Shown piece by piece: positions 43,672 to 52,478 of a stretch of DNA of 64,000 bases; within the stretch, counting starts at the first letter, position 1; every line of letters begins with the position of its first letter. The position numbers and the translations under genes are program-made. Below the pieces are notes generated by a model. The model was not told the DNA's origin. It was given only the letters and a program-made list of their open reading frames with translations, and did not search any database. The DNA comes from Verrucomicrobiaceae bacterium (lineage in GTDB: Bacteria > Verrucomicrobiota > Verrucomicrobiia > Verrucomicrobiales > Verrucomicrobiaceae), in the NCBI GenBank assembly GCA_016795485.1, contig JAEUHM010000041.1, forward strand, positions 248,001 through 312,000, in the 5' to 3' direction.

Positions 43672-45201
43672 TCAATCATTCAAAAAAACCGGATGCCGGA
43701 CGATTTCGATCAACCTCCACACGATCGCTGCGGCCAAAAGGGTATGCGCGGCATTGTAAGCAGTTCCAATCCATTCTGGTGCCTTCCTCCGGCGGATGCG
43801 GCGGAGAAGGCTCTCGGACGCCCAGATCAGGCTGATCACAAGAGGAGCGTAGAGCGACATCATGAAGCGATCACCGCGGCCAATGGGCGTGTAAAAGCCG
43901 TATGCCAAACTATAAACAACAAACGAACCGACCACGAGTAGTGCTTTGGACGCCGCCTCCGGGTGGAGCCTTTGAGCTGCATTGGCGGGCTTTGGTGCAG
44001 CGAACTTCAAAATGACAATCAGGCCGCAAAAAATGAGAGCAACCGTCGCTAAATACCAGCCCCGCCACTCAAGGACGCCCTTCCAAGGCTTAGGCTCCTT
44101 GGTGCCACGTAGGGTCGTCCTGGCAAAAAAGAACTCGCTGAGTTTTGCGGCGGTTCCGTCCATCAATCGAGTCAAAACCTGCTCTGTGCTGTGTTCTCGC
44201 AAATACTTGCCCATGGAAGGCTTTTCACTTTTGGGAAGAGAATCCAGGGCTTCTTTATTATTGTATTTGGCCATCCAAGCATAGCCATCTTCAAAGCTGT
44301 CAAACCACATCCAGTAGCCAGGAAAGGAGTGAAACGGATCACCGAAAGCCCTGGCAGAGTAGGCCATGCGGGGGCCGGCGGTCATCAGGAAGCAAAAACC
44401 GAGCATCATCATCCCAAGCCAGTGATTGCGCCTTAACCAAACGCTAGTCGGGTTCGAGAGACTCCACTTGTGTTCAATCCATCCCCATGCCCACCGGCAG
44501 GTGCTTATGCCCACGTATGCAGCGAGCAAAATCTGCACTGAGCCTTTCGCCAAGAACGCAAGTCCTCCAAACACTCCTATGATTGCGTTGATCCACAGTG
44601 TATTGCGGTCCAGAGCTAGGAGACAAGCCACCCACGTCGCCAAAAAGAGCGCGTAAAACAACGGTTCTGGCTGAAAAAAGGCTGTCCGCGGAAGAAAGGC
44701 ACCGAATGCCACCAGCAGCACCACATTGACCGCCGCAGGAGGGGAGACTGATCGAGCCGCCGCAATCCCGATAATCAACACCAGTCCCAGGGTCCAGCCC
44801 AAGTGAAAGCGCCGGCCTTTCTCGAACAGCTTTCGATCCGCATCCGTTATGGGATCACCTGCTTTCCTTACATGGCCGGGATCCACCATCCAGGCGGCAA
44901 CCCACGGCCAGAGGGGATTCACGACACCATCGGTCCGATGAGGAAACAGCCCTTTAATTGGCTCCGACACCCCTTGGCTGAAGTCTGGGCTCAAATCCTT
45001 GGCCGTCGCTAAAGCTAGGCGAATGTTGTTTTCCTGATCACCACCGAGCATGTCCTGGTCCGTGTAGTTCGTCTGCCGAAGCAGCAGATCGCCAATGTAG
45101 AGATAAGTCACCGAGGTAAGAATCAGCGCTACCCCCATCACGAGCCAACGAAGGGTGGCTTTACGACTTTGAGGAACTTGAGGCGGCGTCTCGTCGGGCA
45201 T
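43672..45201 (-). CDS. Polytopic membrane protein, GT-C-like
   Basis: 509 residues from ATG 45201. A longer frame to 45264 would overlap the OmpA-domain gene. About ten to eleven hydrophobic segments are present. The first periplasmic loop contains TNYTDQDMLGGDQENNIRLA, an acidic D-Q-D stretch where GT-C enzymes carry their catalytic Asp, and LPRTAFFQPEPLFYALF resembles the second loop. I infer a GT-C-type glycosyltransferase of unknown donor, but no family signature is decisive. It lies between the OmpA-domain gene (31 bases away) and the secretion ABC gene (63 bases). Confidence 0.75.
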   Translation of the reverse strand: MPDETPPQVPQSRKATLRWLVMGVALILTSVTYLYIGDLLLRQTNYTDQDMLGGDQENNIRLALATAKDLSPDFSQGVSEPIKGLFPHRTDGVVNPLWPWVAAWMVDPGHVRKAGDPITDADRKLFEKGRRFHLGWTLGLVLIIGIAAARSVSPPAAVNVVLLVAFGAFLPRTAFFQPEPLFYALFLATWVACLLALDRNTLWINAIIGVFGGLAFLAKGSVQILLAAYVGISTCRWAWGWIEHKWSLSNPTSVWLRRNHWLGMMMLGFCFLMTAGPRMAYSARAFGDPFHSFPGYWMWFDSFEDGYAWMAKYNNKEALDSLPKSEKPSMGKYLREHSTEQVLTRLMDGTAAKLSEFFFARTTLRGTKEPKPWKGVLEWRGWYLATVALIFCGLIVILKFAAPKPANAAQRLHPEAASKALLVVGSFVVYSLAYGFYTPIGRGDRFMMSLYAPLVISLIWASESLLRRIRRRKAPEWIGTAYNAAHTLLAAAIVWRLIEIVRHPVFLND

Positions 45202-45232
45202 CGGGCGGTTGGCGGGGCGCGGACAGTTTCGG

Positions 45233-46333
45233 CTACTGGCGCGGACGCACCTTGATCTCCACACGACGATTCATCGCTTGTTCATCTTTGTCTCCGTCGG
45301 GATCGACTCCTCGCAAAGGATAGCGCTCCCCCATGCCAATCGCCTGCACCCTATCCGTTCCGAGTTGAAGCGAGTTGATCAACCAACCGACCACGGCATT
45401 AGCCCGCCGCTGGCTCAAATCAATGTTGGACTGCTCAGAGCCGATGGTGTCGGTGTGTCCTTCGATGATAAAGAGGGACGTGGGGTTCTTTTGGATCAAA
45501 AACCCGAGCTTCATGAGGCTGAGGCGGGCCTTCTCGGCTAATTGATCGCTACCGAACTCAAACAAGAGGTCCGTCGGCATCAAAATCGGTGCTGTGCTGC
45601 CGCCAACCTGACCACCGGAAGCTAGCAGATCGTCGAGGCTGGAAAAACCAGGCACCTTGGTGGATGCGGCTGTCTTGCCCTTGCCATCTCCCAAAGAATC
45701 GAGGATCGCCATCCCGATATTCGCATCGCCCTTGCCCTTGGGCGCGGCTTCCAGCACAAGTTGCTTACTGGATAATGGCTTGGAGAGGACGGTGCTCTTC
45801 ACGGCAGCCATAGCACTAGCGATGTCCTCTTGAGAAGGACCTTCCATGGGTGCTGCCGCCAGCATGTCGGCAAGACGACCCGCCGTTTGGGCAGTGCCCT
45901 GTTTTTGCTCAGGACTAGTCGCCCTTACAAGGTTTTGTATCTCTTTTACATTGGGTGAAAGGTCGATCTCCTGATTCTCGGGGATCATGCTGGCCTTTTC
46001 GTAATCATCCAACTTGGGCTGAAACGCCTCAATGTCCGGTTTGTCTGCTGGTGCCAGGGTCTTGGGAATGTCACGAATCGCCTCTTGCTGCTGGAGCAAC
46101 CGTGGATCGATCTTCAGGCGCTCGGTAAACACACGTTCAGGCGCTGCGGAAGTGCTTGGCAGGAGATCAAAGTTTTCAAATGTCCAAATCAGCACTCCAT
46201 GGAAGACAAAGGAGAGGATAATGGCAAACATGAACCACCACTTCAGCGTGGAATCTCGACGCACCCGGAAGCCAGAACCCTGGCTGGTTCTCCAAGAAGG
46301 TGTTTGAGTTGCTGTGGCCATGAATGGCTGCAT
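45233..46333 (-). CDS. Inner-membrane-anchored OmpA-domain protein
   Basis: 366 residues from ATG 46333; ATG 46321 is an equal alternative. One N-terminal membrane helix (WWFMFAIILSFVFHGVLIW) replaces a cleavable signal. A long, probably extended periplasmic region follows, then the OmpA/MotB peptidoglycan-binding domain: LLFEFGSDQLAEKARLSL, IEGHTDTIGSEQSNIDLSQRRANAVVGWLI and ERYPLRGVDPDGDKDEQAMNRRVEIKV. It should bridge inner membrane and cell wall. It may be the first gene of the minus-strand run that leads into the secretion genes, although this link rests on spacing alone. Confidence 0.9.
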   Translation of the reverse strand: MQPFMATATQTPSWRTSQGSGFRVRRDSTLKWWFMFAIILSFVFHGVLIWTFENFDLLPSTSAAPERVFTERLKIDPRLLQQQEAIRDIPKTLAPADKPDIEAFQPKLDDYEKASMIPENQEIDLSPNVKEIQNLVRATSPEQKQGTAQTAGRLADMLAAAPMEGPSQEDIASAMAAVKSTVLSKPLSSKQLVLEAAPKGKGDANIGMAILDSLGDGKGKTAASTKVPGFSSLDDLLASGGQVGGSTAPILMPTDLLFEFGSDQLAEKARLSLMKLGFLIQKNPTSLFIIEGHTDTIGSEQSNIDLSQRRANAVVGWLINSLQLGTDRVQAIGMGERYPLRGVDPDGDKDEQAMNRRVEIKVRPRQ

Positions 46334-46614
46334 CGTACCACCATTCCCGCCCAGCACAACCAATCCCTGTAGATTGCTTGGCACGGATACTACGTCTCGT
46401 TCATCAGAGGAGACAGGGACTTTATTTCGAGAGATGTGCCCGATACATTATCATGATGGACGCCGTGGTCTGGAAAAGAGCCCCTCTGTGTGACAACCCT
46501 CGATTGGCGTTATTTTTGCTCAGGAAGTCTTGCCAATGGAGCGTAGTCTGTGCTGAAATGCCGCGCCTTTTGGCATTTTCGTTAGTCCAACCCCAAGCTC
46601 ATAACCCTACCCTC
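46334..46614. other. Divergent intergenic region without a gene
   Basis: This 281-base stretch separates the OmpA-domain gene (minus) from the cytochrome gene (plus), so it should hold both promoters. I see a weak inverted repeat (AAATGCC / GGCATTT, about 46557-46580) and no convincing small gene. A frame continuing upstream of the cytochrome start has no signal or family features. Confidence 0.6.
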
Positions 46615-46971
46615 ATGAAATTAAATCGTATTGTAGCCCTGCTCGCCGCTGTCGCATTCTCACCCGCTTTGTTTGCCGGTGAAGGAGTCATCGCTGATGC
46701 CATGAAGAAGTTTCACAAAGGAGAAACTGCTCCATGTAAGAAAGTGGCCTCCGGTGAGGCTTCTGCTTCAGAACTGAGCGCTATTCTGAAGAGTTATCAA
46801 GACATGGCCAAGGAAACCCCAGCCAAGGGCACTTCATCCAGCTGGAAGGAAAAGTGTGACGCGCTCATCGCGGCTGTGACCGCCCTCAAAAGTGGGAACA
46901 AGGCCGCCACGAGTGACTACAAGAAGGCTGTAAACTGCAAGGCGTGCCACGATGTGCACAAGGGCAAATAA
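46615..46971 (+). CDS. Small periplasmic monoheme c-type cytochrome-like protein
   Basis: 118 residues with a signal peptide (MKLNRIVALLAAVAFSPALFA) and one C-x-x-C-H site, Cys108-Lys-Ala-Cys111-His112, at the extreme C terminus. The preceding part is helical (ADAMKKFHKGETAPCKKVASGEASASELSAILKSYQDMAKE), which recalls cytochrome c'-like four-helix bundles with the heme site in the last helix. Cys41 and Cys81 may form a disulfide. It could carry electrons in the periplasm. The start is the first ATG with a signal peptide; upstream in-frame sequence is not protein-like. Confidence 0.85.
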   Translation: MKLNRIVALLAAVAFSPALFAGEGVIADAMKKFHKGETAPCKKVASGEASASELSAILKSYQDMAKETPAKGTSSSWKEKCDALIAAVTALKSGNKAATSDYKKAVNCKACHDVHKGK

Positions 46972-46997
46972 TCGACTGATCCGATAATCTGCGAATG

Positions 46998-47034
46998 ACG
47001 GCAGGTGGTCTCTGACTACCTGCCGTTTTCATTT
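46998..47034 (+). terminator. Terminator after the cytochrome gene
   Basis: A 12-bp stem with one G-T pair (46998-47009 with 47015-47026) is followed by TTTTCATTTTC on the plus strand, 26 bases past the cytochrome stop. Confidence 0.88.
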
Positions 47035-47898
47035 TCAGACTTCATCTCCGATCTCAACAAAACTTTCAGCAGGTTTCACGGCTAGCAGTGCCAGGAACAG
47101 CGGAAACTCCTCTGCCGCCCGATGCTCTCCACGGCTTTTGGGGCCGGCCTGAGAACGTCTGTGGCTGTAAAGCTCTTCACAACCAACTACGCCCAACCCA
47201 ACAGCACCCAGTTCGTTGAGATAACCCGCCAGCGGACGATGATAAAACTGCGTGTGCAGTGTGGAGGCCAGTCCAGGGTGAGTTTGAATAGGAATCGCCA
47301 TAGGCTGGCCGTAGCGATCAAGCCGACGGTATTGGATTTTGCGTTCTTCGTCCCATCCCCAGTGGGATTGGCGAGGGATGCGGAAGCAAGGGTGCATGAA
47401 GATAAGCAGCGCGCGACCACCTGGAGAGAGCGAATCGGCAAGATTCAGGAACATGGGCTCCAAGTTCTCAACGTCATGCACTGCCATGAGGCAAGCTGCG
47501 GCATCGAAACTGCCGTCTGCCCATTTGGCCGGTTTGGTGACGTCACTTATCAGGAAACGTGCCTTTGGATGTTTGATCCGCTCGCGGGCAGACTCAATGA
47601 GTTTCGGACTCGCATCGACCCCCACGTACTCAGCGCCCGCAGTTGTGACGAGCGGTGCCAGGACACCCTGCCCACAACACATGTCGAGCACGCGCTCACT
47701 TGGTTGAAGTTGAAGAAGGCGAACCGCAGCAGGCAAGATAACGTGTTGATGGTAATCGGAACCATTGTCGCCCACGAGTTTGTCGTACCAACTCGCGACA
47801 TTGTCCCAGCCTTTGCCTGGAACCGGAGGCCTAGCCTGAGCAGGTGTGGATTCACGGCGGCGTCCGTGGGCTGGCTTACGGTAAGGAGGTTGAGGCAT
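47035..47898 (-). CDS. Class I SAM-dependent methyltransferase
   Basis: 287 residues. The Rossmann SAM site is VLDMCCGQGVLAPLVTTAGAEYVGVDAS, followed by SPKLIESARERI, FLISDVTKP, FDAAACLMAVHDVENLEPMF and SPGGRALLIFMHPCF, in the usual motif I-to-IV order (Methyltransf_11/25 type). The N-terminal 30 residues are basic and Pro-rich, and the true start may lie further in. The acceptor is not apparent; similar proteins methylate small molecules, quinone precursors or tRNA. It is downstream of the CPYT lipoprotein gene, with a terminator between. Confidence 0.88.
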   Translation of the reverse strand: MPQPPYRKPAHGRRRESTPAQARPPVPGKGWDNVASWYDKLVGDNGSDYHQHVILPAAVRLLQLQPSERVLDMCCGQGVLAPLVTTAGAEYVGVDASPKLIESARERIKHPKARFLISDVTKPAKWADGSFDAAACLMAVHDVENLEPMFLNLADSLSPGGRALLIFMHPCFRIPRQSHWGWDEERKIQYRRLDRYGQPMAIPIQTHPGLASTLHTQFYHRPLAGYLNELGAVGLGVVGCEELYSHRRSQAGPKSRGEHRAAEEFPLFLALLAVKPAESFVEIGDEV

Positions 47899-47908
47899 GA
47901 GAAAGGCG

Positions 47909-47941
47909 GAAAATAAAGAAGCCGCCCTAACGAGCGGCTTC
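47909..47941 (-). terminator. Terminator after the CPYT lipoprotein gene
   Basis: A perfect 8-bp stem (47918-47925 with 47934-47941) with an 8-base loop is followed on the minus strand by TTTATTTTCC. It lies 31 bases past the stop of the 47973-48920 gene. Confidence 0.8.
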
Positions 47942-47972
47942 CAAGATGAGCGAGAATATGCGTCAACTCAAG

Positions 47973-48920
47973 TTACTGAGCTTTGTTGGCCTGGGGCGGC
48001 ACACGGAAGAGCTTTCCGGTGTACGGGCACTTCACTTCCATACCCGTGGGCAGTCCCGTGACGTCAACAAGTTGGTGCTTGGCTGCGAACGGACTATTCA
48101 CGAATCCTGGACGGCCTGCAACGGCGGTGCCGAATGGGATCTCATTAGCTGCAGGAGGTGCACTTGGTGCTGGAGCAGGCTGAGTCGGAGGAGTGGGGGC
48201 TGGCTTGGTAGCAGCTTCAGGCGCGGGATTGGGCTTGCTGACTGGGGCCGGAGTGCTGCGAGCGGTGTTGGCAGCGACTTGGGTAGGTGCCGAAGGAGGC
48301 TGCTGCATGACTTTGGGTGCTGGCGCTGGTGCCGGTGTCGTGACTGGGGCAGGTGCTGGGGTCGGAGTAGCCACTGGAGTTGGCTTTGTATTGGCAGCGA
48401 TATTTGCCTCAGGTGCCGACTGGGCTCCGGCTGGAACCAAGAATGGCTTGCGGGTATATGGGCACACCACTTTGGAGCCTGCGGTCATCCCGCGCACATC
48501 GACAAGGCGAGGCGGGTTGGTGAACGGGGACCGCACATAACCGGAGAGACCCTCGACCGGCTTTGCGACCGGCAAGGTTGCTGCGGACAGTTGCGACGGA
48601 GGTGGAACCGAAGGACCAGAAATCACCGGGGCTGTAGGGCGCTCAGGGCCAATTTGAGACTGGCTTGAAGCGGGAGCCGGGGCTGCCTGCGTGTTAGCTG
48701 CGATTGCTGTGTTGCTTTTCTGTTCAGCGACCGGTGCCGCGCTTGGGCGGTTCTGACCGTTGTTATAGTTTCCACGAACCTCAGCGGCAACGTAGGGGAT
48801 CAAGCCGCGAGTTTGAATCTCCCGCCAAGCTTCCCCAGGAGGAAGGCTGCAGGATGCCAGAGAACCTAGGGCTAGTGCGCCCAAGGGGAGAATGAGTGAA
48901 CGGCGGTTGGAGGAGGCCAT
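47973..48920 (-). CDS. Lipoprotein with duplicated CPYT module
   Basis: 315 residues from ATG 48920. It starts with a lipoprotein signal (SLILPLGALALGSLASC, lipid Cys24). Two copies of a roughly 40-residue module share the pattern G-[YF]-V-x-S-P-F ... L-V-D-V-x-G-[ML]-x-x-G-x-x-V-x-C-P-Y-T-x-K-x-F-x-V-P. They lie at about 48430-48545 and 47990-48110 and are separated by a Pro/Ala/Thr-rich linker of about 105 residues. One Cys per module could bind a metal or form a disulfide. It is probably an outer-membrane lipoprotein reaching across the periplasm. The module is not one I can name. Confidence 0.85.
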   Translation of the reverse strand: MASSNRRSLILPLGALALGSLASCSLPPGEAWREIQTRGLIPYVAAEVRGNYNNGQNRPSAAPVAEQKSNTAIAANTQAAPAPASSQSQIGPERPTAPVISGPSVPPPSQLSAATLPVAKPVEGLSGYVRSPFTNPPRLVDVRGMTAGSKVVCPYTRKPFLVPAGAQSAPEANIAANTKPTPVATPTPAPAPVTTPAPAPAPKVMQQPPSAPTQVAANTARSTPAPVSKPNPAPEAATKPAPTPPTQPAPAPSAPPAANEIPFGTAVAGRPGFVNSPFAAKHQLVDVTGLPTGMEVKCPYTGKLFRVPPQANKAQ

Positions 48921-49056
48921 AATGCTGGAGACGTTTCGGTTAGACAGGTTTTTTTGAATAACGAGTCTCATTCTAGAGATTTTTTTAGAATATGCAACAA
49001 CCTTTTTTGTATGAGAACACAAAAAGGCTCCGGAATGAGTCTTTAATTATAGTAGT

Positions 49057-49062
49057 TATAAT
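49057..49062 (+). promoter_or_regulatory. rlmH: Candidate -10 element for rlmH
   Basis: A perfect TATAAT sits 35 bases before the rlmH ATG in an AT-rich 177-base divergent region. No good -35 is found at 16-18 bases upstream, so an extended or activator-dependent promoter would be needed. Confidence 0.4.
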
Positions 49063-49097
49063 CTGGACTTCTGTTTTGTCACGTAGAATGATGGTTG

Positions 49098-49535
49098 ATG
49101 CAGTGGAGAATCATCGCGGTGGGCAAGCCTGCTCTGCCCTGGGCAAAGCAAGGAATCGAAGATTATCAGCGGCGATTGGGCCGTGTGGCATCTGTGGACA
49201 CCATCTACGTGAAGGACGGAACTCCAGATCAAGTCGCAGAGCGTATGTGGAGTGCATCGTCAGGCCACAAAGTGTTACTGGATGAGCACGGCAAGAGCTT
49301 CCGAAGCTTGGAACTAGCCTCGTGGGTGGAAAAACGGCAATTGGAGGGTTGTAAATGTGTGTCCTTGCTCATCGGAGGAGCCGATGGTCACGGAAACGCC
49401 ATTCGCGCTGCTGTTAAGGAGTCATGGTCCCTTTCAAGCTTTACCCTTCAGCATGAGCTGGCTGCTCTCGTGCTAATGGAACAGATTTACCGTGCCCACA
49501 CCATTTTGAGGAAGGAACCGTATCATCGAGAATAG
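49098..49535 (+). CDS. rlmH: 23S rRNA pseudouridine-1915 N3-methyltransferase
   Basis: 145 residues from ATG 49098, about ten shorter than the E. coli enzyme. The SPOUT-fold features are clear: MQWRIIAVGKPALPWAKQGIEDYQRRL at the start, HKVLLDEHGKSFRSLELASWV, the knot loop SLLIGGADGHG, and the C-terminal LQHELAALVLMEQIYRAHTILRKEPYHRE. It methylates pseudouridine 1915 in helix 69 of the assembled ribosome. An in-frame TTG one codon upstream is less likely. Confidence 0.95.
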   Translation: MQWRIIAVGKPALPWAKQGIEDYQRRLGRVASVDTIYVKDGTPDQVAERMWSASSGHKVLLDEHGKSFRSLELASWVEKRQLEGCKCVSLLIGGADGHGNAIRAAVKESWSLSSFTLQHELAALVLMEQIYRAHTILRKEPYHRE

Positions 49536-49640
49536 CGATTCCTCCAGTGAGACAGCATTCAGCCGATTGAGACTCAAAGGCGCAAATGTTCTCTGAACTT
49601 GGAGTGGCTTTTCCGCAAATACAGACTTCTATAGCTAGCA

Positions 49641-52460
49641 ATGTCCCGTAGCAGCTCTGTGCTCTCCAGTGTTATCCATGCCCGCCCGCCGGCTCTGCCG
49701 AAGGTGCCGCGCAATATGAAGCCAAAGGAGAGCATAAGCGACCTGGAGGACATGGAGTTGATCACTACCGCGCTGGTGGAGAATGCGCCAGTGGCCATGG
49801 CAATGTTCGACCGCCAAATGCGGTATGTCTTGGCCAATCGGCAGTGGATTTCGGACTTCAATCTCAGGGAGTCGCTGCCGCTCGTCGGGAGGAGCCAGTT
49901 TGAGGTGTTCCCCAATTTGAGCGATGCGTGGAAAAACGTCTACGAGCGTGCTTTGCAAGGTCATGTGGTCCGCAGTGAGCACGATGTGCTTCAGGGACCA
50001 GGCGCATCTCCAATGGTCTTTCGGTGGGAAGTAAGGCCTTGGCGCAAAACTCAGGATGCCAGCGTGATGGGGATCATGGTCACATGCGAAAAGTTCTTGG
50101 CGGTGCTGCCAGCGCGTCGTGACGGCCATCACTCGCCGAGCGCTGATACGGCTGCTGTCACCGACTATGCGCTGCCCGTCCTAACGCTCGACGCGACAGG
50201 ACGGGTGTTGAATGCCAATCAGGCCTTTACTGATCTGATAGGCATAGCGGGACCAGAAGTTTCTCTAGCGGAACGCCTTTTTCCCTCCATCAGCATCCCT
50301 GACAAGTATGTGGTGGATAACCATGTGACAGAGGCTCTGGCTCGCGTTTTGTCTGGAGGTCCGGCAGAAGTTCTGTTTGCTGAAAGAACTACTGGAGCGG
50401 GAGAGCAGTTTGCGTGGACACTTTCAGCATGTGCATCGCGTGACTCCAGCGCGGCAGCAGTGCTGATCGGCACGCCCGTAGCACCACTTTCGGCTGCCCA
50501 TGCTGCCATGCCCGAGCCGGTCTCGTCAGCTAGCAACTCTGGGGCGCTAGATCAAGCTGGTGAAAAGGTCCAGCTACTTGAGGCGCAAATGGCGCAGATC
50601 ACCCAGGAACTCACTGCACTGCGGGAACTGGAAAAGGCCTACCGCAGACGGGAAGAGCGACACCGAGAGTTGTTTGACACCATGCCGGGCGGAGTCGTGG
50701 TGCTGGACGAACGTGGCAGACCCATCTTCCAAAACGCTCATGTGAAAAAACTTGTAGGGCGTGAGTTGAGCACTGGCGCCTCCGTTGAACATTGGCTTGC
50801 CGAGTGTTGTGAGGACTTATCAGTTAGGGATGAAGTAACACGCGTCTGGCGTGAAGACGTCTGGCGCAGACAGCTTACACGCATCATCAGCCTCAATACT
50901 GCAGATGGCTTTATCAAGGACTTGGAGTTTCGACCCACTCCGCTTCCTCAGGGTGGGCTCCTCCTCACGATTCATGACGTATCGGAGTCCTGCCACCTTG
51001 AGGAACAACTACACGCTGTAGAAGCCAAGTTCAGGAGTCTTTTGCGCGACTGTCCCCTGCCGCTGTTCCTTACCGATGCGGCCGGATCTATCATTGATGC
51101 CAATCCACAGGCTGAAACGATTACTGGGAAGTCCCGAAATGAGCTTCGTCGCTGTAGCATTGAGTCGTTCCTCACAGAAGAGAGCAATCAAGCGCGCCGG
51201 ACTGCACTGCAAAAAGCCGTGTCATCGGGGCTCACGCAAACTCGGATCGATGCGGAGGTTCCAACCGCACTTGAGGGCATCGTGTCTTCCACCATCACCA
51301 TCGGAATCATACCAGGGGCCAACGGGCGGCCTCATGCACTGGTTCACTTCGTTGCCAGAAACCATCTGGACGATCAGCGGTCCCCTGCGGGAACCATCGA
51401 GGCTTCAACGACGGCACCGGCGGGTGAAACGTCCACGGCGTTGCTGTTGAAAACCGATAGCTTGGGCAGAATCAGCTATTGGAATGAAGAAGTGGGTCAA
51501 GCGCTCATGGGCTATGCAAGCGCAGACATCGTGGAGCACTGGCTTCACCAACTTTTTCGGCCATCTGATGCGACTGGCTTTTATGCTGAACTCCAGGGTC
51601 TCATTGAGTCGGGGAACGGAGAAGACATCTCGTTAAAGTGGGCGTGGTATGGCGCGGGAGGTCGCCGCGGAGAAGCTGATTTTGTGATCGAGCCTCTGTC
51701 CGATGGACCGTGTGCCGTTTCACTCAAAGTTCGCCATCATCACCTCTCAAATGGAACCGATGAAAAGCCGCGAGGCCGAGCTGCATCCTACATCATTGCT
51801 CCCGGGCCAGCGCACCTCTGGCAATCCGTCGGTGACCTTGATCGCGAAAAGTTGCTTCTCTCGGAGACTCATCATCGGGTGAAGAACCATTTCCAGATAC
51901 TGTCCAGCCTTTTGAATCTACAAAGCAACGAGGTAGAAGAGGAAACTCGCCAGATTCTGCGGTCCACCCAAAACCGCATCCGCGCTGTGGCCGCGCTGCA
52001 GCAACATTTGTTCGATTTGCAAATGGGCCAATCGGCAGGCCTGCAGGAGTTCGCTGTGGAACTCACTCAGCGACTTAGGGAGTGCTACGAGGTCTCTGAT
52101 GACCGAGTGGTGGTAGAAGTCGATCTCACTGGCGTCAAAATCCGCCCGGAATGGTTTGTCCCATTGGCCCTGATCCTCAATGAAGCGGTCTCCAATGTTT
52201 TCAAACATGCCTATCCCGATTCAAGGTCCGGTAGGGTCAAGATGAGTCTCTGCTGTGAGGAAGACGGTGCACATTTGCGAGTCAGGGACAATGGGGTGGG
52301 CTTGCCAGCTCATTTTGGCTCCCCTGGGTCGACAGGCATGGGATTGAAGGTTTTGGGGATTTTTGCCGATCAACTGCACGGAAAAGTGAGTCTAAAAAAT
52401 ATAGAAGATGGAGGTGTCCTTTTTGATTTGCTTTTTCCTATGAGATGTGTTGATATTTAG
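49641..52460 (+). CDS. Multi-PAS sensor histidine kinase (HisKA_2/HWE-like)
   Basis: 939 residues without evident membrane segments. About four PAS-like domains are visible: near 40-165 (NAPVAMAMFDRQMRYVLANRQW), 175-275, 340-465 (MPGGVVVLDERGRPIFQNAHV) and 468-590 (CPLPLFLTDAAGSIIDANPQAETI), plus a fifth degraded one near 600-705. The dimerisation box ETHHRVKNHFQILSSLLNLQ (His744/His745) is of HisKA_2 type. The ATPase domain shows NEAVSNVFKHAYPD, RDNGVGLP and GMGLKVLG. It is likely a cytoplasmic sensor. The next gene starts 18 bases on with a receiver domain, so this kinase probably signals to it. Confidence 0.92.
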   Translation: MSRSSSVLSSVIHARPPALPKVPRNMKPKESISDLEDMELITTALVENAPVAMAMFDRQMRYVLANRQWISDFNLRESLPLVGRSQFEVFPNLSDAWKNVYERALQGHVVRSEHDVLQGPGASPMVFRWEVRPWRKTQDASVMGIMVTCEKFLAVLPARRDGHHSPSADTAAVTDYALPVLTLDATGRVLNANQAFTDLIGIAGPEVSLAERLFPSISIPDKYVVDNHVTEALARVLSGGPAEVLFAERTTGAGEQFAWTLSACASRDSSAAAVLIGTPVAPLSAAHAAMPEPVSSASNSGALDQAGEKVQLLEAQMAQITQELTALRELEKAYRRREERHRELFDTMPGGVVVLDERGRPIFQNAHVKKLVGRELSTGASVEHWLAECCEDLSVRDEVTRVWREDVWRRQLTRIISLNTADGFIKDLEFRPTPLPQGGLLLTIHDVSESCHLEEQLHAVEAKFRSLLRDCPLPLFLTDAAGSIIDANPQAETITGKSRNELRRCSIESFLTEESNQARRTALQKAVSSGLTQTRIDAEVPTALEGIVSSTITIGIIPGANGRPHALVHFVARNHLDDQRSPAGTIEASTTAPAGETSTALLLKTDSLGRISYWNEEVGQALMGYASADIVEHWLHQLFRPSDATGFYAELQGLIESGNGEDISLKWAWYGAGGRRGEADFVIEPLSDGPCAVSLKVRHHHLSNGTDEKPRGRAASYIIAPGPAHLWQSVGDLDREKLLLSETHHRVKNHFQILSSLLNLQSNEVEEETRQILRSTQNRIRAVAALQQHLFDLQMGQSAGLQEFAVELTQRLRECYEVSDDRVVVEVDLTGVKIRPEWFVPLALILNEAVSNVFKHAYPDSRSGRVKMSLCCEEDGAHLRVRDNGVGLPAHFGSPGSTGMGLKVLGIFADQLHGKVSLKNIEDGGVLFDLLFPMRCVDI

Positions 52461-52478
52461 AGCATTACTGAAAAATTA

